Notes: generated from the letters alone by a model not told the origin. DNA of 64,000 nt from Trichopria drosophilae (GCA_030407085.1 CM059582.1:51969001-52033000), one strand, 5' to 3'. Positions 49,332 to 62,807 are shown, counted from the stretch's first letter. Numbers and translations: made by a program.

Positions 49332-52300
49332 TCTCTATTGATTTGTATTTTCTATTGGTAAGTCTAATAAATTATTAAAACCAGAAATAGTTAATTATAT
49401 AATAAGACTTACTTCAACACACTAAACTTATATGGATCATTGTATACTTAATTTCAATCAGGAATTCAACATCTTTCCGTTTCGTGTCACATAAATACTT
49501 ATGGCTCACATTAGCAAAAGAAAACCAAAAACTGATATATTTGTAGCCATATAACTCGTATACACATAAATATGCTGCGTACTCCCTAATTTTGCACATA
49601 ACAACCGAGTAAAAAGAATTCGCTTCCGACACTTTTATGAAGACAGGTATGTTGCGATAATGTTCTCAAGGGAACTTTAAACAATTGATTAAAGAAAAAT
49701 ATGGAACGTTTGTAATCACATGTAAAATGTAAAAAAAGGTTTATTGACTAATTTATTTTTTACATCCATGACAAGAATATTCAAACACATCGAGTGTTGA
49801 AATGTGTGTTTAAATTTGTTGTGGGTGTCCGTGTGTGTACATGTACGTGTGCGATTGTGGGTGTGACAGTACGTGTGTGAACGTGCATTAGTGCGTTCAT
49901 GCCTTTGTGATTAGAGAAAAATTGTAGCTGACAATTGGCGACAACGTGGTAAATAATTATTGAAATACGATGTGCGGCCATTTTTGAGATTGGAAGATGT
50001 TCGATTGTCAAAAAACGACAAATACTTGCGAACTCTTTAGATTTAAGTTGAACTAAATCTAATTTTTGTTTCAACTGTCATTTTTTGCTTGAATCATCTT
50101 CTCTTTTTCACAAAAACGTTTGTGCAATTGGACATCCAACTAAAACGTGGTTGATAAAAATTAATTTCGATACATCGAATCGATAAATATAAATATGATT
50201 TTTTAACGAGTCACGAGTAGTGTCAATTTTAATAAGATATATTATATAACATAAAAAATATTTAGATTACTGAAAAAATACGTCTCAATTTTGAGTGTTT
50301 TAAAAAACTGCCAGAGCCAAAAAATCTAAAAATGTCTTATTTTAAAAAATAACATTTATTCCTTACATGATTCTTCATAATTTTTCTTGTATACATTGTT
50401 GACAGTACATGGTAAAAAAATCATGAATAATCATTCCGTAAATTTTTAATATCGGGCCAAATTGGACTTTTTTAAAGGATTCATTTAAAAAGGGAAAGTG
50501 TTTCAAGATAAAAATGAATTTTAAAACAAAAAGTGCATTGAAAAATAAAACTTTTGAACTTGAATCTAAAGAATTCGCAAGTTTTTAACGTTTTTCTGCA
50601 TTTTAACCACTTCCAATACAAGGAGCATACCCGAAAATAGTCGGATATGGTATTTCAATCATCATTTCCCTATTTTTCGCTAATTGGCACTGCACTGAAC
50701 TTAGAGCTCTCGAAAAATGCAATTTTAGCGTTAAAAGGATATATTTTCCTTCGTTTCACATTAATGATTTGACATGGAATGTTCACCATACAAATGTCAT
50801 ACAGTTAAGAAGACCTTCTTATATTGTGGCGTACAATTACTGATTATCGATTTTCTCCGCATATAACCAAAATCTGTATTATCGAATTTATGTAAATATC
50901 GCAAATGGTTTTAGGTATATACGCTTAAATCGTGTATAGATTATAACTATTTTTGTAGTGACATTTCTTTGGATAGGAGATATATTTGGAGAAATGAGCG
51001 TACCCTGAAACAGATAATTTGCAGTAAAGCAAATTTTCATTATCAACTGGATCCCGACTAAAATAATAAGTATTTTTGGTGAATGCTGATTGAATAAATA
51101 TTCATTATTCAATATCATCGAAAATTCTTTATAAAATAAGAAAAGTTAATAAGCCTAGTTAAAATAGTAAGGATTCTTTGTTACTTACTTTAATGTTACT
51201 TTTATATTTAAATTAATCAATACAATGGGCTGGAACAATAAATTTCCCTTAGATCATATTAAAGTTGCTATGTTAACAATAAATGTACATGTTAGCTCGA
51301 AATTCAACTTATCCTTGCACGCAGATGTAAAGTTATTTTTCAGTGTATTTAGTTAATTCAGTTGTAAGAGAACGATAATACCAACCCATTGGCGAGGATG
51401 AAGATGTTTTATAGACCTTTACAATTTCCCACTTGCTGGCATTTAAATAGTTGTCAAACAGCAATGAAACGATGTGAAAAATGGCTTGTAAATTAATCAG
51501 TTCTTGCATATAATTTATTGTGAGCTCTATAATAAAGATGCTAGTGGAAAAACCCCTTCAATTTTCAACTAATGTGAACCTCGAAACACTTCTACTCAAT
51601 TTATTAAGTGTAACCGAATTTAAAGTGGTTATATTTGATATACAAATGTAGTGATTGAGTAATTATATGATTTTAATGCCTTCAAAAGGCATACACTTTA
51701 AGAATTCCTAAAAATTAAGTAAATTTGAAATGTTTTGATAATTAGGGCGAAGTAGTCCCATACCGATCTTTCGTATGGTACTGACCTTCCCCTACTTGTT
51801 ATCCTAATATAATCAATGGATATAATCTTAAAATAAAATTAAGATCCAACCCTTTATTATTTTATTAAGAAAAAGTAACACATTACTGTAGGATAGTGGG
51901 GGTGCACTAGAGAGGACGGACGCAAAGTTCATTGCTTGAATGTTCGACCTTGTACACTGGAAACAGGGCGCTAAGTAAGCACTTAAGTAAGCATTTTGAA
52001 ATACAATTGAGAATAATTTTAAAAAAATTTGAATGAATCGAAAATCATCATTTTTTAGATAAAAGTTACCATGCAAACGCGATATTTCTCTATACTTCTT
52101 GCAGTTCGCTAAAGAAAAATAAGGGGTCTATTATGGACCAATTTTGGGCAAGTGTATGTTCCTTAGGGGACCATCAATTTTTATTAATCATTTTAAAAGA
52201 AGTAACTAAATATCTAAAGTCTAAGATAACATCTAATACATGATGAATGGTAGTACATAGTAGTAAATAAAATACAAATGCTTACGTAATACTGATTTTA

Positions 52301-55164
52301 TATAAACGGTGACATGTTTCTTTATTTTATTACACCGTTTATATTATTCTTAGAAAGCCTCTATTGTGACTGCATATTATATCATTTTACTTTCAGTTGA
52401 GGCTTCAGAAAGCCTTATGACCTTTTGCAGAAACTAGTGTTTATTCTCATCACACGCCTGCAACCGAGTAGAATGAAAGGAAACTGAAAACTTTAAGCGT
52501 CCTGGTGACAGGCGTGGCAAATTACCTTCTGCCAACGACACGTAGACTCCAGTTTTGACGGATATTTCATTTCTGTTGAAAAAAGTCATGATGGCACAAC
52601 AATTCATGAATTGCGTTTCATGCACGCCTACGATCTTTTTGATGATGCGCCAAGCGCCAACGCAATTTGTCGGAAGGCGATATGATCAGGAGGTGATTAT
52701 GGAAATCACATTGATCGATTTATATCAATTCTAAATCTTGACCTTTGCTCGTTCCGCAACAGTAGGCCTAACATGGCGTTAAGTACGCTGCCGTGTCGTT
52801 CAACGAATTATGGTTTGATATCTGGTATGTATGTTGGCTTTCAACAAAAAATTTACTCCTCCGATATTGCACGATAAGGAGTGTGAGGAATTTATTCGCA
52901 GGTGTTTGTGCGATTGTCTACTTTGTTTTACGATATGCAGGACAAAGTTTATACAGAAATGATTTAACTAACAATTAATCTTGTCATATGGCATGTGATT
53001 TCTATTTATACGCGACTGTTAAAAAGTATTTTACGACGTTGTCTATAAAGTTCTGTGACATTATTAGGTCGATGCAATTCAACCCTACAAATTGAAAAAA
53101 ATGCAGCAGGACAATTTTTTATACACGTCTTGTAAAAAATATTTAGGTTACAAAAATTCATTCCCGGTTATCAGAAGTATGCGATTAATGGGATTGCTGA
53201 TCGCAGTCTCCGGAATAATTGTTATTTAAGCTAAGAACCAAAGCTTTGTCAACGATGTTTAATCAAGATATCAGATAATGACTATGATACAACATTTATT
53301 GTAATGTTCCGATTTCAATCACTTTATTATAATAGTTTCATCATCCAGTGGTTTCATTAACGAGAACGGTAATTTTTCAGAAACGTTGCGCACTTGAGCT
53401 GTTATTACTCTGCATGTCCCTATGCTCATACGTTCCAACTTAAAAATATTCAATAATTGAATACTTCCCTCTGGTTAGGGTTCAAACATTGACTCGGTTC
53501 CCTCAATGGCCGTTATCAGCATCAAGTTACAAGTTCATCGTGATGACCATAATTACTGTCACAATTTCGGTGCTACATAGAATAGTGTATGACATGGATC
53601 TAGTATCCGAGAAAGTGTTATAGATGTACATAATTATGTTGTCACTACCAAACTAATTAGTTATCGTATGATACTTCCTAAAAAGATAACAAAATTTAGT
53701 ATTTTCTTGTTGTATTGAATGCATGAAGTCTTTTGCAGCATTGAGGACACGTGCTTAAGTATTTCTTAACCACTTATTTCAAATTGTACGGTATAAACAA
53801 TTCCAGGTTTCGGTTCTTGAACAATGGATAATAGTGGTTAGACAGTGTTTAATAACCGCAAAACCAGAAATTGTTAATACCAAGTAACTTTATTTACTTG
53901 TCGTGATATCTCGTAATAGTACAAATCTTTTCCGGTTGATTAACAATAAATGTGTTACACATTCCAGGTGGATTATATAATCTGTACAGGAAGGTTTTTA
54001 AAAGAAGTGCACCAATTTACGCACACGTAATCGTACTTGGGGACGGTTCCTCTCAGAGCGAAACATACATGTGAATTTACTGGAGATAAAGACAGTATCA
54101 TGGATGTCCGCATATAAAAAGGATGAATTTTATACGCTCAGAAATTACAATAAGTTAAGATACAACTTTTTATGATAAAATGAAAACTAATTCTGTAGTA
54201 TTTTTAGATTTATTACAGTAATTATAATAATGTCAGTAACAGTAAACTCATAGTTAATTATTATCAGTTTAGACCTAGATATTTTATATCAGATGTTTGA
54301 TAATTATGTGCAAGTGACTACACTTGGCACGTTAACTTTAACTCGTTTGACCTGTCAAATCATATTATAAAACCCTACTACCCTATGTTTAATACTTCCC
54401 AATCCTGTAAACAACGTATATAACTAATAACGAATATGTTATTCGTATGCCCAAGTGTATCGTAAATATTTAATAATGCTCATGACTCTCGTGAATAAAG
54501 CAAGTAATCGGCATTTCCGTTCATCTTCCCAAAACTACGTTTCCTATTAATTAAATCTAAATCTTTTGTACTATCTGATGGCAGCGTTTCTATATTTTTT
54601 AGTTGCAAAGATATTCAAGAAGACTACGTACCAGCAATTACTTTTACTTCAGATTTAAATGCAACACGTAAAGTGTTTGCGTATAAGAAATCTTATAAAG
54701 AAGCACAGTACATTTAAACCAAATAAACATGAAATGTAGAAGCAGTCTTTAATGAAATAATAGAGAATAAAGAGGATAATAATGAAAGTAAAACTGACAA
54801 AAAATTATAATTAGTGAGATTTACATTTTGACTGTAAGATTTTTTAGAATGATAAATTGAATGCTATTTTCAACCGCAGTGAAAATATCTTCAAATGCAC
54901 CTTCATCATTTCGGCCTTTTTTCCGAAGAGTAAAATAAAATAAAAATCCGAATTTTATTACATATCGTTTATTTCGCTACCTTTGGACCTCTTGTGGATG
55001 TCCTTCAGGATTAATGAATTGTGAGAATTTTGATTATTGATTTCCAAATCAATCTACACAGTTTTGGTCACTTTTTCTATTATTATAACACTTTTGAGCG
55101 AAACAACGTTCTAGAGAACAAAATCCTCTCCCATTAGAATAAAAAAAGGTTCGATCAAGATAAT
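49332..55164. other. AT-rich intergenic DNA
   Basis: No supported gene. A short minus-strand segment at about 52501-52575 has an acceptor-like CAACAG and donor-like AAG/GTAATT but only about 15 codons between them. Confidence 0.45.
49790..49905. repeat. Degenerate GT-rich simple repeat
   Basis: GTGT/GTGTGT blocks interrupted by GC and AC bases lie downstream of the single-domain peptide gene. The minus-strand open frame here (Thr/His/Val-rich) is a by-product of the repeat. Confidence 0.6.
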
Positions 55165-55330
55165 GCTTCTCTGTACATTTTTTTCCTTGAAATTTTCACT
55201 GCAAACCTGGAGTGAAAGAGTGAAGCAATTCACTCAAAATAGAAGAGTCAAGCAATTCATTTCAAGTGTTGGAGTAAAAATTTACTCTGTGTGGAGTTAA
55301 AATTCATTTCAAAGTGAGTGAGACTTTTGT
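55165..55330. mobile_element. Divergent relative of the CTCTCT-ended MITE
   Basis: It contains the same alternating GGAGTGAAAGAGTGAA and TTCACTC blocks, with TTCTCTGTACATTT near the left border. The ends are too diverged to define precisely. Confidence 0.35.
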
Positions 55331-58300
55331 CATTGCGCTTACAATGGCTACTATCAGCACAACTATAAAAAGTGGAAGTGCCTGATTTTTAAACATGTCT
55401 CAATACTTGGAATATAAAGGTTTAAGTTTTTTCTGAGGATAAGAAGATAAACTAAATACACCGATAGGTCAAGTGAAGCTCTTAAAAAAAACATTATAAA
55501 TATGCTTATTCCATTGAAAAAAAAGGTTCAATTTAAAAACTCAATATTGGCAACTTCAGGGAATTTATGAAACTTTCGAGTACTCTAAACTATAATATAT
55601 ATAAAAGAATCTTAAACTATAATATTTGATATTCGAATATTTGCTTGAAAACTATCAACTTTTGGAAAAAAATGGCAAACAACAAAAAACTCTTAGAATT
55701 CATCACAGAATATATATACACTGTATTTTTTTCGGAATTTTTCGTAAATAAATTATAATGTTGCAAAAAATGTTGAAAAAAGAATTCTCAAAATATCATT
55801 AAAAAATTCTTTTAAAAAAATCCACTATATTTCTCTATGAATTATAAGAACTTTTCATTCTTATCATTTTTTTAAAAAAGCTCATAGTTTATGAGTAAAG
55901 GTGTCCAGAAATTTTCATTGTTGAAGCCATTTTGAGCCGTTAGAATGATGTGGAGTATAAGAGTAAAATATGTCCTTAAAATTCAAATATTTTATTCACT
56001 TTTGTGCATAGTTTGAATAGAGTCGAAATATTTTAATAACTCGAAAAAAATTGATAAGTATAAATTTTTCCTAATTTTTTGAATTTTTTATTTAAATTCC
56101 GCGCCATATTGGAATTCCTTATAGCTGGAACTCAATTTTGACCTCGGAATTTTGAAGAGCGACTTCGAAAATAGTAGGACATGTACCTTTCAATTTTTTT
56201 GAACTTTGATTTTGATCCGAAATAAAAGTTGTGCTTTGGGGGTTAATGGGTGAAGTAACTAAGGGTTTTATTAACATAAAGTAACCGCATTTGTGATCAA
56301 TATATAACGATTTAAATTTTGATAGCTGAAAATGGAGAGCAACAGATGTTTTTTTGATAAATTATATTTTCTTTAAAAAATCAGCCCTAACTATGTTTGA
56401 ATCATTATAATAACTGAAATTTAGCTTCCGAATCTGAAACAGGGGTAACTTGTACGTCAGGAATATTTCATGATTATTTTTCGCGACTAGATTTTAGCCA
56501 ATCAGAGCGCGATATTCTGTGGTCATTTGTTTAAAATTATACTGGAAATTCCACGGTAGCTCCTGGAAAATGCATTCGAAAATTCCATGCTCGGTACTCA
56601 TTTACCGAGGTTAAAAGTAAATATTCGTCTCTCCTCTTTGCTCAGCTGTAACCTCAAATATCGCACTCTGTTTCACTGAAATTCAGTCACAAAAAATAAT
56701 CCGCCGAATACCCCTCGGAATATTTCCCGATAATTTTGAAGGTCTCGGGATATTACAACTGAGAATTTCTTTGCAAATAAAATGATCGCTAATTTGTGAT
56801 ATGCTTTGCATCCTCTCGTGTTATGAATATGTTAATAATACGTATGTTTGGTCGAATTAATCGCAGTTCATAAAGTATTTGACGATGCATTACGCATTAC
56901 ATTAAAATCATTTTAGATATTTTACTCATTTAGTCGGACGAATTTTCAAAGGCTGTTGCTGCCCTCTATTCGAGTATAGCGAAAGCTTTAGAACGAGAAA
57001 GCAACGATACACGAACTCCCTCCATTACCGACGGTGATGTCTCTCGTCCCCACCATCGATGGGTAATGCGGTATTCATACGATGTACCAAACGAGACATC
57101 TTATGTTAAGAAATTTTTTAATATCAACTTGCTTGCAATGCAATGTAGTATATTCATTTATTACACAGTATTATTAGTTAAGCTACGAAATATCAACAGA
57201 AACATTCTTAATATAAAATTAGTGAAATTAAATTATTTGGGCTTCCATGTGAGCCATTTCAAACTACTATTAATTGCCTGTGTTGATTATGAAATTTATA
57301 TTTAACATTACTTTTTAAGTTAAATACTATATATTAATAACGATTTGCGTACGATATTATTATTTCCACAGTTTTGATAAAAAGCTGATTCACTATTGTT
57401 GCAAACATTTTAATTTAATCGATGTTTGTTAAAACATTTCACTTTTCGCTCAATTATTGCACTAACGATTTCAAATAAATATACGACGACAAAATATGGA
57501 AACAGCCCTCTTAGCGACATCTAATGGAAATCTGTGGAACTGCGAATAATAACTGCCGATATTGCAGGAATCATTTATGTCACGGATGATAAATTCTATA
57601 TTAACACTATAATATAGTCATGAAATATTATGTAGGGATTATTTCATATAATGAAGAAATCCAGTAATTTACGTAAATCAACATTTATTTAATAAATTTG
57701 GTATAAAATTCAATAAATAACTAATACTATTAATCGTCCTATAATTACAATATATTACAATTTCATCTAATACTGTGCTCTTTTTCAATCTAGGAGCCAC
57801 TATGTACGTATCTTTAAGATACAACATAACATCGCAAGTAAATTACGTTGCGATAGTGCGTACTATTTTATGTCACCAAAGACATAACATCGGCGTTTCT
57901 TACGTCAAATAATGCAAGAATATCTTAATTGTTTTTAAGTACATTTCATCCCGTATTATCTTATGTAGAAAATAGTATAAAATTGTATGTACAAAGTAAT
58001 ACGAAAGTGTCAAAAAATCTATGTGTCCTTTCACGATTTGCTTGCGTGTGCTATAAAATAACATCTTGGTAAAACTCAATTTTCTTACATAGATGTTCAC
58101 GGATTGCACAATATAAAATCTCGGAATACTTCTAAATACTGTTACATAAATAATTAATAAATAGTTCAATTAATTCTAATCGGTCACTTCGATCAATAAA
58201 TTAATTACTTTTAACCCTGTTGCTGTAATTGACGATATGGTTGCGAACGAAAATGACCAGCATCTTCTCATATCACGGATTCGATCTTGAAATCAAGTCG

Positions 58301-58444
58301 ATTGTATTTTGGCCTAAATAATATTTCAATACTAATGCCGGTTGATGCCATAAACTATACCCTGAGCCTCTTCAACTTTTCAACATTTTAGAATTGTTAA
58401 AAATTCTCTTCTTTGGGATGTCTACTGAATGACCATGTGTATTA

Positions 58445-58768
58445 TCAATAGTCAAACACATGTCTCCAAGCATGAAGGTAATCTTTATATTTTACCAAAA
58501 TACTCCAATCCCGAAGTAATCTTTGAGTATCGTCGATTGGTTCACGTTCTGCGGTGCTCATTATAGACCTTGGTATCCTCTCAGGCAATCTAACGTTGCT
58601 GTGAGATTCAATGCTGTTTTCCACCTCGCAAAGCGTTGTCAGCAAGTACAGCTGGGTATTCCTTAAGGCGTCTTGCACTTTGGCCGTTTTTTCATCTTTT
58701 ACCATCGGTTCCAAAGCCACCGCAAATTTCTGAAGGTCTCTATGGAGTTTTGGCAAATGATGAATAAT
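58445..58768 (-). CDS. Exon 2 of the secreted helical protein
   Basis: It encodes 107 residues with Cys171 and a strongly amphipathic C-terminal helix (about residues 202-229, with Arg-Asp-Trp and several aromatic residues). It begins after a TTATCTTTTCAG acceptor and ends at TGA 58447-58445. Confidence 0.82.
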   Translation of the reverse strand: MIHHLPKLHRDLQKFAVALEPMVKDEKTAKVQDALRNTQLYLLTTLCEVENSIESHSNVRLPERIPRSIMSTAEREPIDDTQRLLRDWSILVKYKDYLHAWRHVFDY

Positions 58769-60791
58769 CTGAAAAGATAAAACCAATCATGAACATATTG
58801 AAATTTATATTATATGATTATCTTTTATTGTTAGTACATACTATAAATATAACGATAGATATTTTAAAATCTTTCAAATGACTACTTTTATCTCCGCTAA
58901 TATGGGAAGAAATTGAATTTATAAAAAGTAAAACATGTTTCTATGAACTGTAAGATGAATGAGCTACAAGTTTGCTCTAATGGAGGAGAGACTAAAAATG
59001 TGAATGCTGTAATTCCGTTTTAATTTTTAAGCTTCACTAAACAGTACTTAATGTCTGCTTAAGCATTACGTCTTAGAATTTTAGCATCCATAATTAAAAT
59101 TCTTTGAAAATGTATACTTCTGACAAGGAAGTTTGGAAATTGATTCTAAAACATCGAGTGATTTGTTATCATCTGATTATAGATTCGATGACTCAAGTTA
59201 GGGATGATGCCATGAAAGGGACGTTTGAGCAAATAGCCGGGTTGGAAATAAGAGTTAGGGGAAGTGAAACCGCACGACCCCAGCGTTCAGGGAGCTAAGG
59301 AGACGCACTTAGGAGGTGTCACCAATTGCGAACGGCCGGTTTATGATACTGAGCGTTCAAGAGGCCTTTGATTACGATAAAGATTCGCGAATGCGAAATT
59401 TTGGCTATCGCGTCCTCTTTATTCATTATCGGCCAGCTATTCTATGTCGACTCTGACGAATCCCGATTACGCAGACGCGCGACCCGGCTAGCATGAGCAT
59501 CGGACCGGACGACGCGCCATCCGAACCGACCACCTCGCTCCTGTTCTCCTGGTACTTTATAATAATTACCGTCTCATTAAAATTTGTTATTTAACGTTAA
59601 TCAATTGCACGCACCGTGCACCCTACGTGTACAAACAAGTACGATGTACACGCGCGAATCATCGAATGCAAACATCTGACAAAACTACAGCACTCCACCG
59701 CCGTTTATATCGGCGGATCGATGGGTTGCCGTCACCCTTGGTGGTCTGCGCGTAGAATGCAGGAAGATGAAGGCTCAAAAGGGTATAAGACAATTACCTT
59801 CCCACTTAATCCGAAAATCCGTTTCACCTCTTAATGAGTCCACAGAAAATTCAAGCTTTACTAATAGCATTGGAAAGACGTCAATCAAAGTAAAGAAATG
59901 GAATTAGTGAGATATTACGAAATGTTGCGATTTTGAAATTTTGAGACGTGACTCCATTATATCCTACCCAAAATAGCTTATTTGTAATACATGCAAGTTC
60001 TTGCTTCGTGTGAATGGGCGGTTTAGATTCGTGATATCAGAAGTGAGTAATTGACAAGTGTTAGATTTAGATGGTGAGATATCAGTCTGGAATGTGTTCA
60101 TTCATTGAGTACTTATCGAGGTTTCCGCACGAAAAAATGCCGGTCGAAACAGGTCTGGTATTATACAAGAGAATTGATAACGAGAAGGATGATCTACCGT
60201 TTCACTATATAGAAACGAGAACGGCGCTTAGAAGTCATAGAATTGGCGTGATAACATCAAGGAATCACCGTCTGGCGACAACTGCACCTGACAGTCACAA
60301 AAGCTTTGCGTCATCGTTATCTATAGGCGCTAGGGAATTTTTCCAAAAACCTTATCTATCGCTATATTATTCGCGTCATAGAGTACGTTTGACGAACTGC
60401 AACAGCAAATGACACTAACCGTTTGCTCATCTCTCTTAGCGATTTTCCTGATGATGCGGAGGATCTCCCGTTTTCCAGGAAGCCAATGGGGTGTAACATA
60501 CTGGTTCTCATGAAAGGCAAATTTGGCCTTTTCATAGAGGTACTCGTAATCCCGATCGAGAAACTCCCGCATCGCCTGCTGATGCTGCAGCTTCAAACGA
60601 TTTAAACTGTCATTGTTGTCCATTTCAAGGTATTCCTGACTTAGTTCAGAGTATCCGTTGCGTCCACAAGGTCGATGCCATGATGGTTGTTCAGTAGTTG
60701 TTGGTTCAGAATGTGGAAGCGTTGAAGGGGCTGCTGTAATCACTGCCAGCAGATACGTAGATGCTAACAGAACACTGCAGATGAAGTGCAT
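58445..60791 (-). CDS. Secreted helical protein, possible cytokine-like ligand, 2 exons
   Basis: Exon 1 is 60791-60420 and exon 2 is 58768-58445. The 1,651-bp intron is phase 0, with donor GTTAGT and a pyrimidine-rich acceptor ending TTTTCAG. The product is 231 residues ending in TGA. Residues 1-20 are a signal peptide, with a likely cut at Ile-Thr-Ala before Ala-Pro. A Ser/Thr/Pro-rich linker (21-37) follows, then chain rich in Leu, Lys, Glu and Arg with amphipathic periodicity. Likely helices are about 62-92, 105-150, 150-176 and 202-229. The mature protein has only Cys42 and Cys171, which could pair, and one Asn-x-Ser sequon at 60. Signal peptide, about 210 mature residues, helices and few cysteines are the general architecture of long-chain four-helix cytokines. 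That is architectural inference, not a recognised homology. A TATA/initiator promoter lies upstream. A candidate AATAAA (minus) is at 57684-57689, far downstream. Confidence 0.8.
58769..60419 (-). other. Intron 1 of the secreted helical protein, with GC-rich blocks
   Basis: Most of this intron is AT-rich. The segments 59270-59560 and 59600-59830 are visibly GC- and CpG-richer than the surrounding DNA and carry short open frames on the plus strand that look like chance. They may be regulatory or hold an alternative exon; nothing definite is seen. Confidence 0.4.
60420..60791 (-). CDS. Exon 1 of the secreted helical protein
   Basis: It encodes 124 residues: signal peptide, Ser/Thr/Pro linker, Cys42 and the first helical segment. 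The chosen ATG (60789-60791) opens directly into the signal peptide. An out-of-frame ATG lies 8 bases upstream in the leader. Translation stays open past the GTTAGT donor for 29 more codons, but that read-through is low-complexity and cysteine-rich and is probably intronic. Confidence 0.82.
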
Positions 60792-60974
60792 TTTGTCATT
60801 TATAGTTCAGTTCCAATTGAGGCAGGACCGATCCACTTGCACTTAAACCAAGATGCACGGAGAAAGCGACGATCACAAGTTCACTCGCACTTTTGTCGAA
60901 ATGTGAGCAATTGAATAAAAAAGAGCAATCGCGGGATGGGTGACTTGGATGTGCGCGTATGGCTCAAGATCGAG

Positions 60975-61014
60975 AACTGAGATTGTCAAACCTTGCTGCT
61001 TCCTCCTTTATATA
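60975..61014 (-). promoter_or_regulatory. TATA box and arthropod initiator of the secreted helical protein gene
   Basis: On the minus strand TATATAAA (61014-61007), followed by GG, lies about 34-36 bases before TCAGTT (60980-60975), which matches the arthropod initiator TCAGT. The predicted start is the A at 60978, giving a 5' leader of about 187 bases to the ATG. No downstream promoter element was seen. The orientation and spacing agree with the gene that follows. Confidence 0.6.
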
Positions 61015-62611
61015 TGCGATAGTGTAAACAATCGTACATGTACACGCGTAAGTTCGACGTCTCTTGCCGGCCACCGCCACCGCCGGCGGCGAAGGTTTTA
61101 CCCGGAGGTTTTTCGATCTCGGGCGCGTGCCGCTCATCGGGCAAAGATTTCAAGAGCAACACGCGCGTTGCTTACGGATTTCGAGATAAACTTGCCGTAG
61201 GGGGAACGGACTCGGCCAGGCAGAAGTGGGAAATGGAAGCCGGATTTTTGCCGAATTCATCACACGTGCTCGGCATGCCGCTCCAAGACGATGCTGATTT
61301 TCACGTGGCGGCTGATGACACCTTCCCTGGATATGAACGTGTCAGTTCCTGACCTAAACAATCGATCATGGTAACTTACAAATTAATAACATGGATAAAC
61401 CACTGAGCTTCAGCAAAATATCTTGAAAAGATAATGAGACGTTTGTGCGCATCACCACGCAATGTTTGTCTATACTGAATAAAATTGACGTAATTGATAA
61501 ACGGCAATCTTGGAATGGAATTAAGCTCTTGTATCATTTGATAAAATAAATGCGTAACACGCTAAAAAATGGCCACGGTAATCTCTATAAATACCGAGAG
61601 ATTGTAATTGCATGCAGTTATTTCGGTGCTTCACAATACTATTTTTACATCGTTTTTCGATGGGAAATAAGATAGCAATTCTCTTTAAGCTATTACCGTC
61701 GATTGTTTGGTAGTATTGGGAATTAACAACCTGTAATTGCTATATCGGTGCATACTGGCCGAAGTAATGCATCGATGGCCCAAAATAACTTGCAAATATA
61801 GGATTGAATGTATTTCGTTCCCGCGTCACGTTAAGCTTCATGAAACCATACGTGACGTCTTTAACGACTTCTCCTTCGTTATATAAACTTTACTTTACCA
61901 CGTGTTGAAGAGAACCCCAACTACGGTCGAGTTTGCCGAGAACGTAGGATTCCCGATTTGTCGTAATGACGTATCAATCCGTTACGTGCGTACCGCCGTA
62001 AAGCACCGGCAGTTCCAAGATGTATCTCTTACACCCTCCTCGGCCGTCGCCGCACGTTTTCTTCGGCCGGTCTGGACGTTCGTCTCCGTGAACGTAATGT
62101 GGAGGCGCTCCTTGTTGACGTTGTGATTCAAGCGGGAAAGCCGCAAGGAATCCCGTCCATATCGTTAGTTACACCCCGTGAAGTATTCTGATACATGACG
62201 TCGGCGTAAATCAGAGGTTACGCAATCGACCTTCATATCGAGAAATTCGGACAACCCCTCACAAGAAAACAAAAGCTTTAGGAATTATCCAATTCGGAGT
62301 ACATGAAAATAATAAAAATGAAGTTCTGAAGTTTAATCTGGATAAGGGAGTATTACACCATTATATGCGAATGCCGTAAATCAAATAATGTTGAGATTAA
62401 TCAATATTTTTATCATTGATCTGCATACGCAATAAAAATCGAGTTATACTAATTACATATTAAAAATTGCGTGTATTAATCCAACAATATGAAATTTGAA
62501 TACGATAAAAACCCCGAATCATTTAACTTTTGTGAGTCTGAGTGGTTAAAGATATTCTATAAAACGTGTGTTACACCAACGTGATAAAATATTATTGTAT
62601 ATGTTTATTTT
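61015..62611. other. Upstream region of the secreted helical gene, GC-rich blocks
   Basis: 61040-61350 and 61960-62160 are clearly GC- and CpG-richer than the window average. Plus-strand frames here (Arg-rich) look like composition effects. A TATATAAA lies on the plus strand at about 61880 with CACGTG 21 bases on, but no gene follows. Confidence 0.4.
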
Positions 62612-62800
62612 GGGTGCGGGTCGAAAAACTGACAAATCAAAAAGCCGGCAGGTCAAAGAACTGACAGTCCAAAAGCCGACACATAAAAAAGTAGACATAT
62701 CGTCAGGAAGGAGGACAGCCATTTTTTAAACTGACGGTTTTTTGACAGTCGGCTTTTTGACTGTCCGTTTTTTGATTTGTCGGTTTTCCGACCCGCACCC
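62612..62800. mobile_element. Short foldback MITE with 7-bp target duplication
   Basis: The ends GGGTGCGGGTCGAAAAACTG and complement enclose an interior of AAAAGCCG and AACTGAC blocks in both orientations. TTATTTT directly flanks both ends (62605-62611 and 62801-62807). The 189-bp length rules out coding capacity. Confidence 0.8.
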
Positions 62801-62807
62801 TTATTTT

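Noticed and set aside
57022..57067. Small hairpin (CATTACCGACGGTG / CACCATCGATGGGTAATG)
   Set aside because: Short and imperfect; nothing sets it apart from background inverted repeats.
60940..61352. Arg-rich plus-strand frames upstream of the secreted helical gene
   Set aside because: They run antisense across the promoter of that gene and reflect local GC content.
61875..61905. Plus-strand TATATAAA with a CACGTG box downstream
   Set aside because: No initiator and no coding sequence follow; TATA-like strings are common in this composition.
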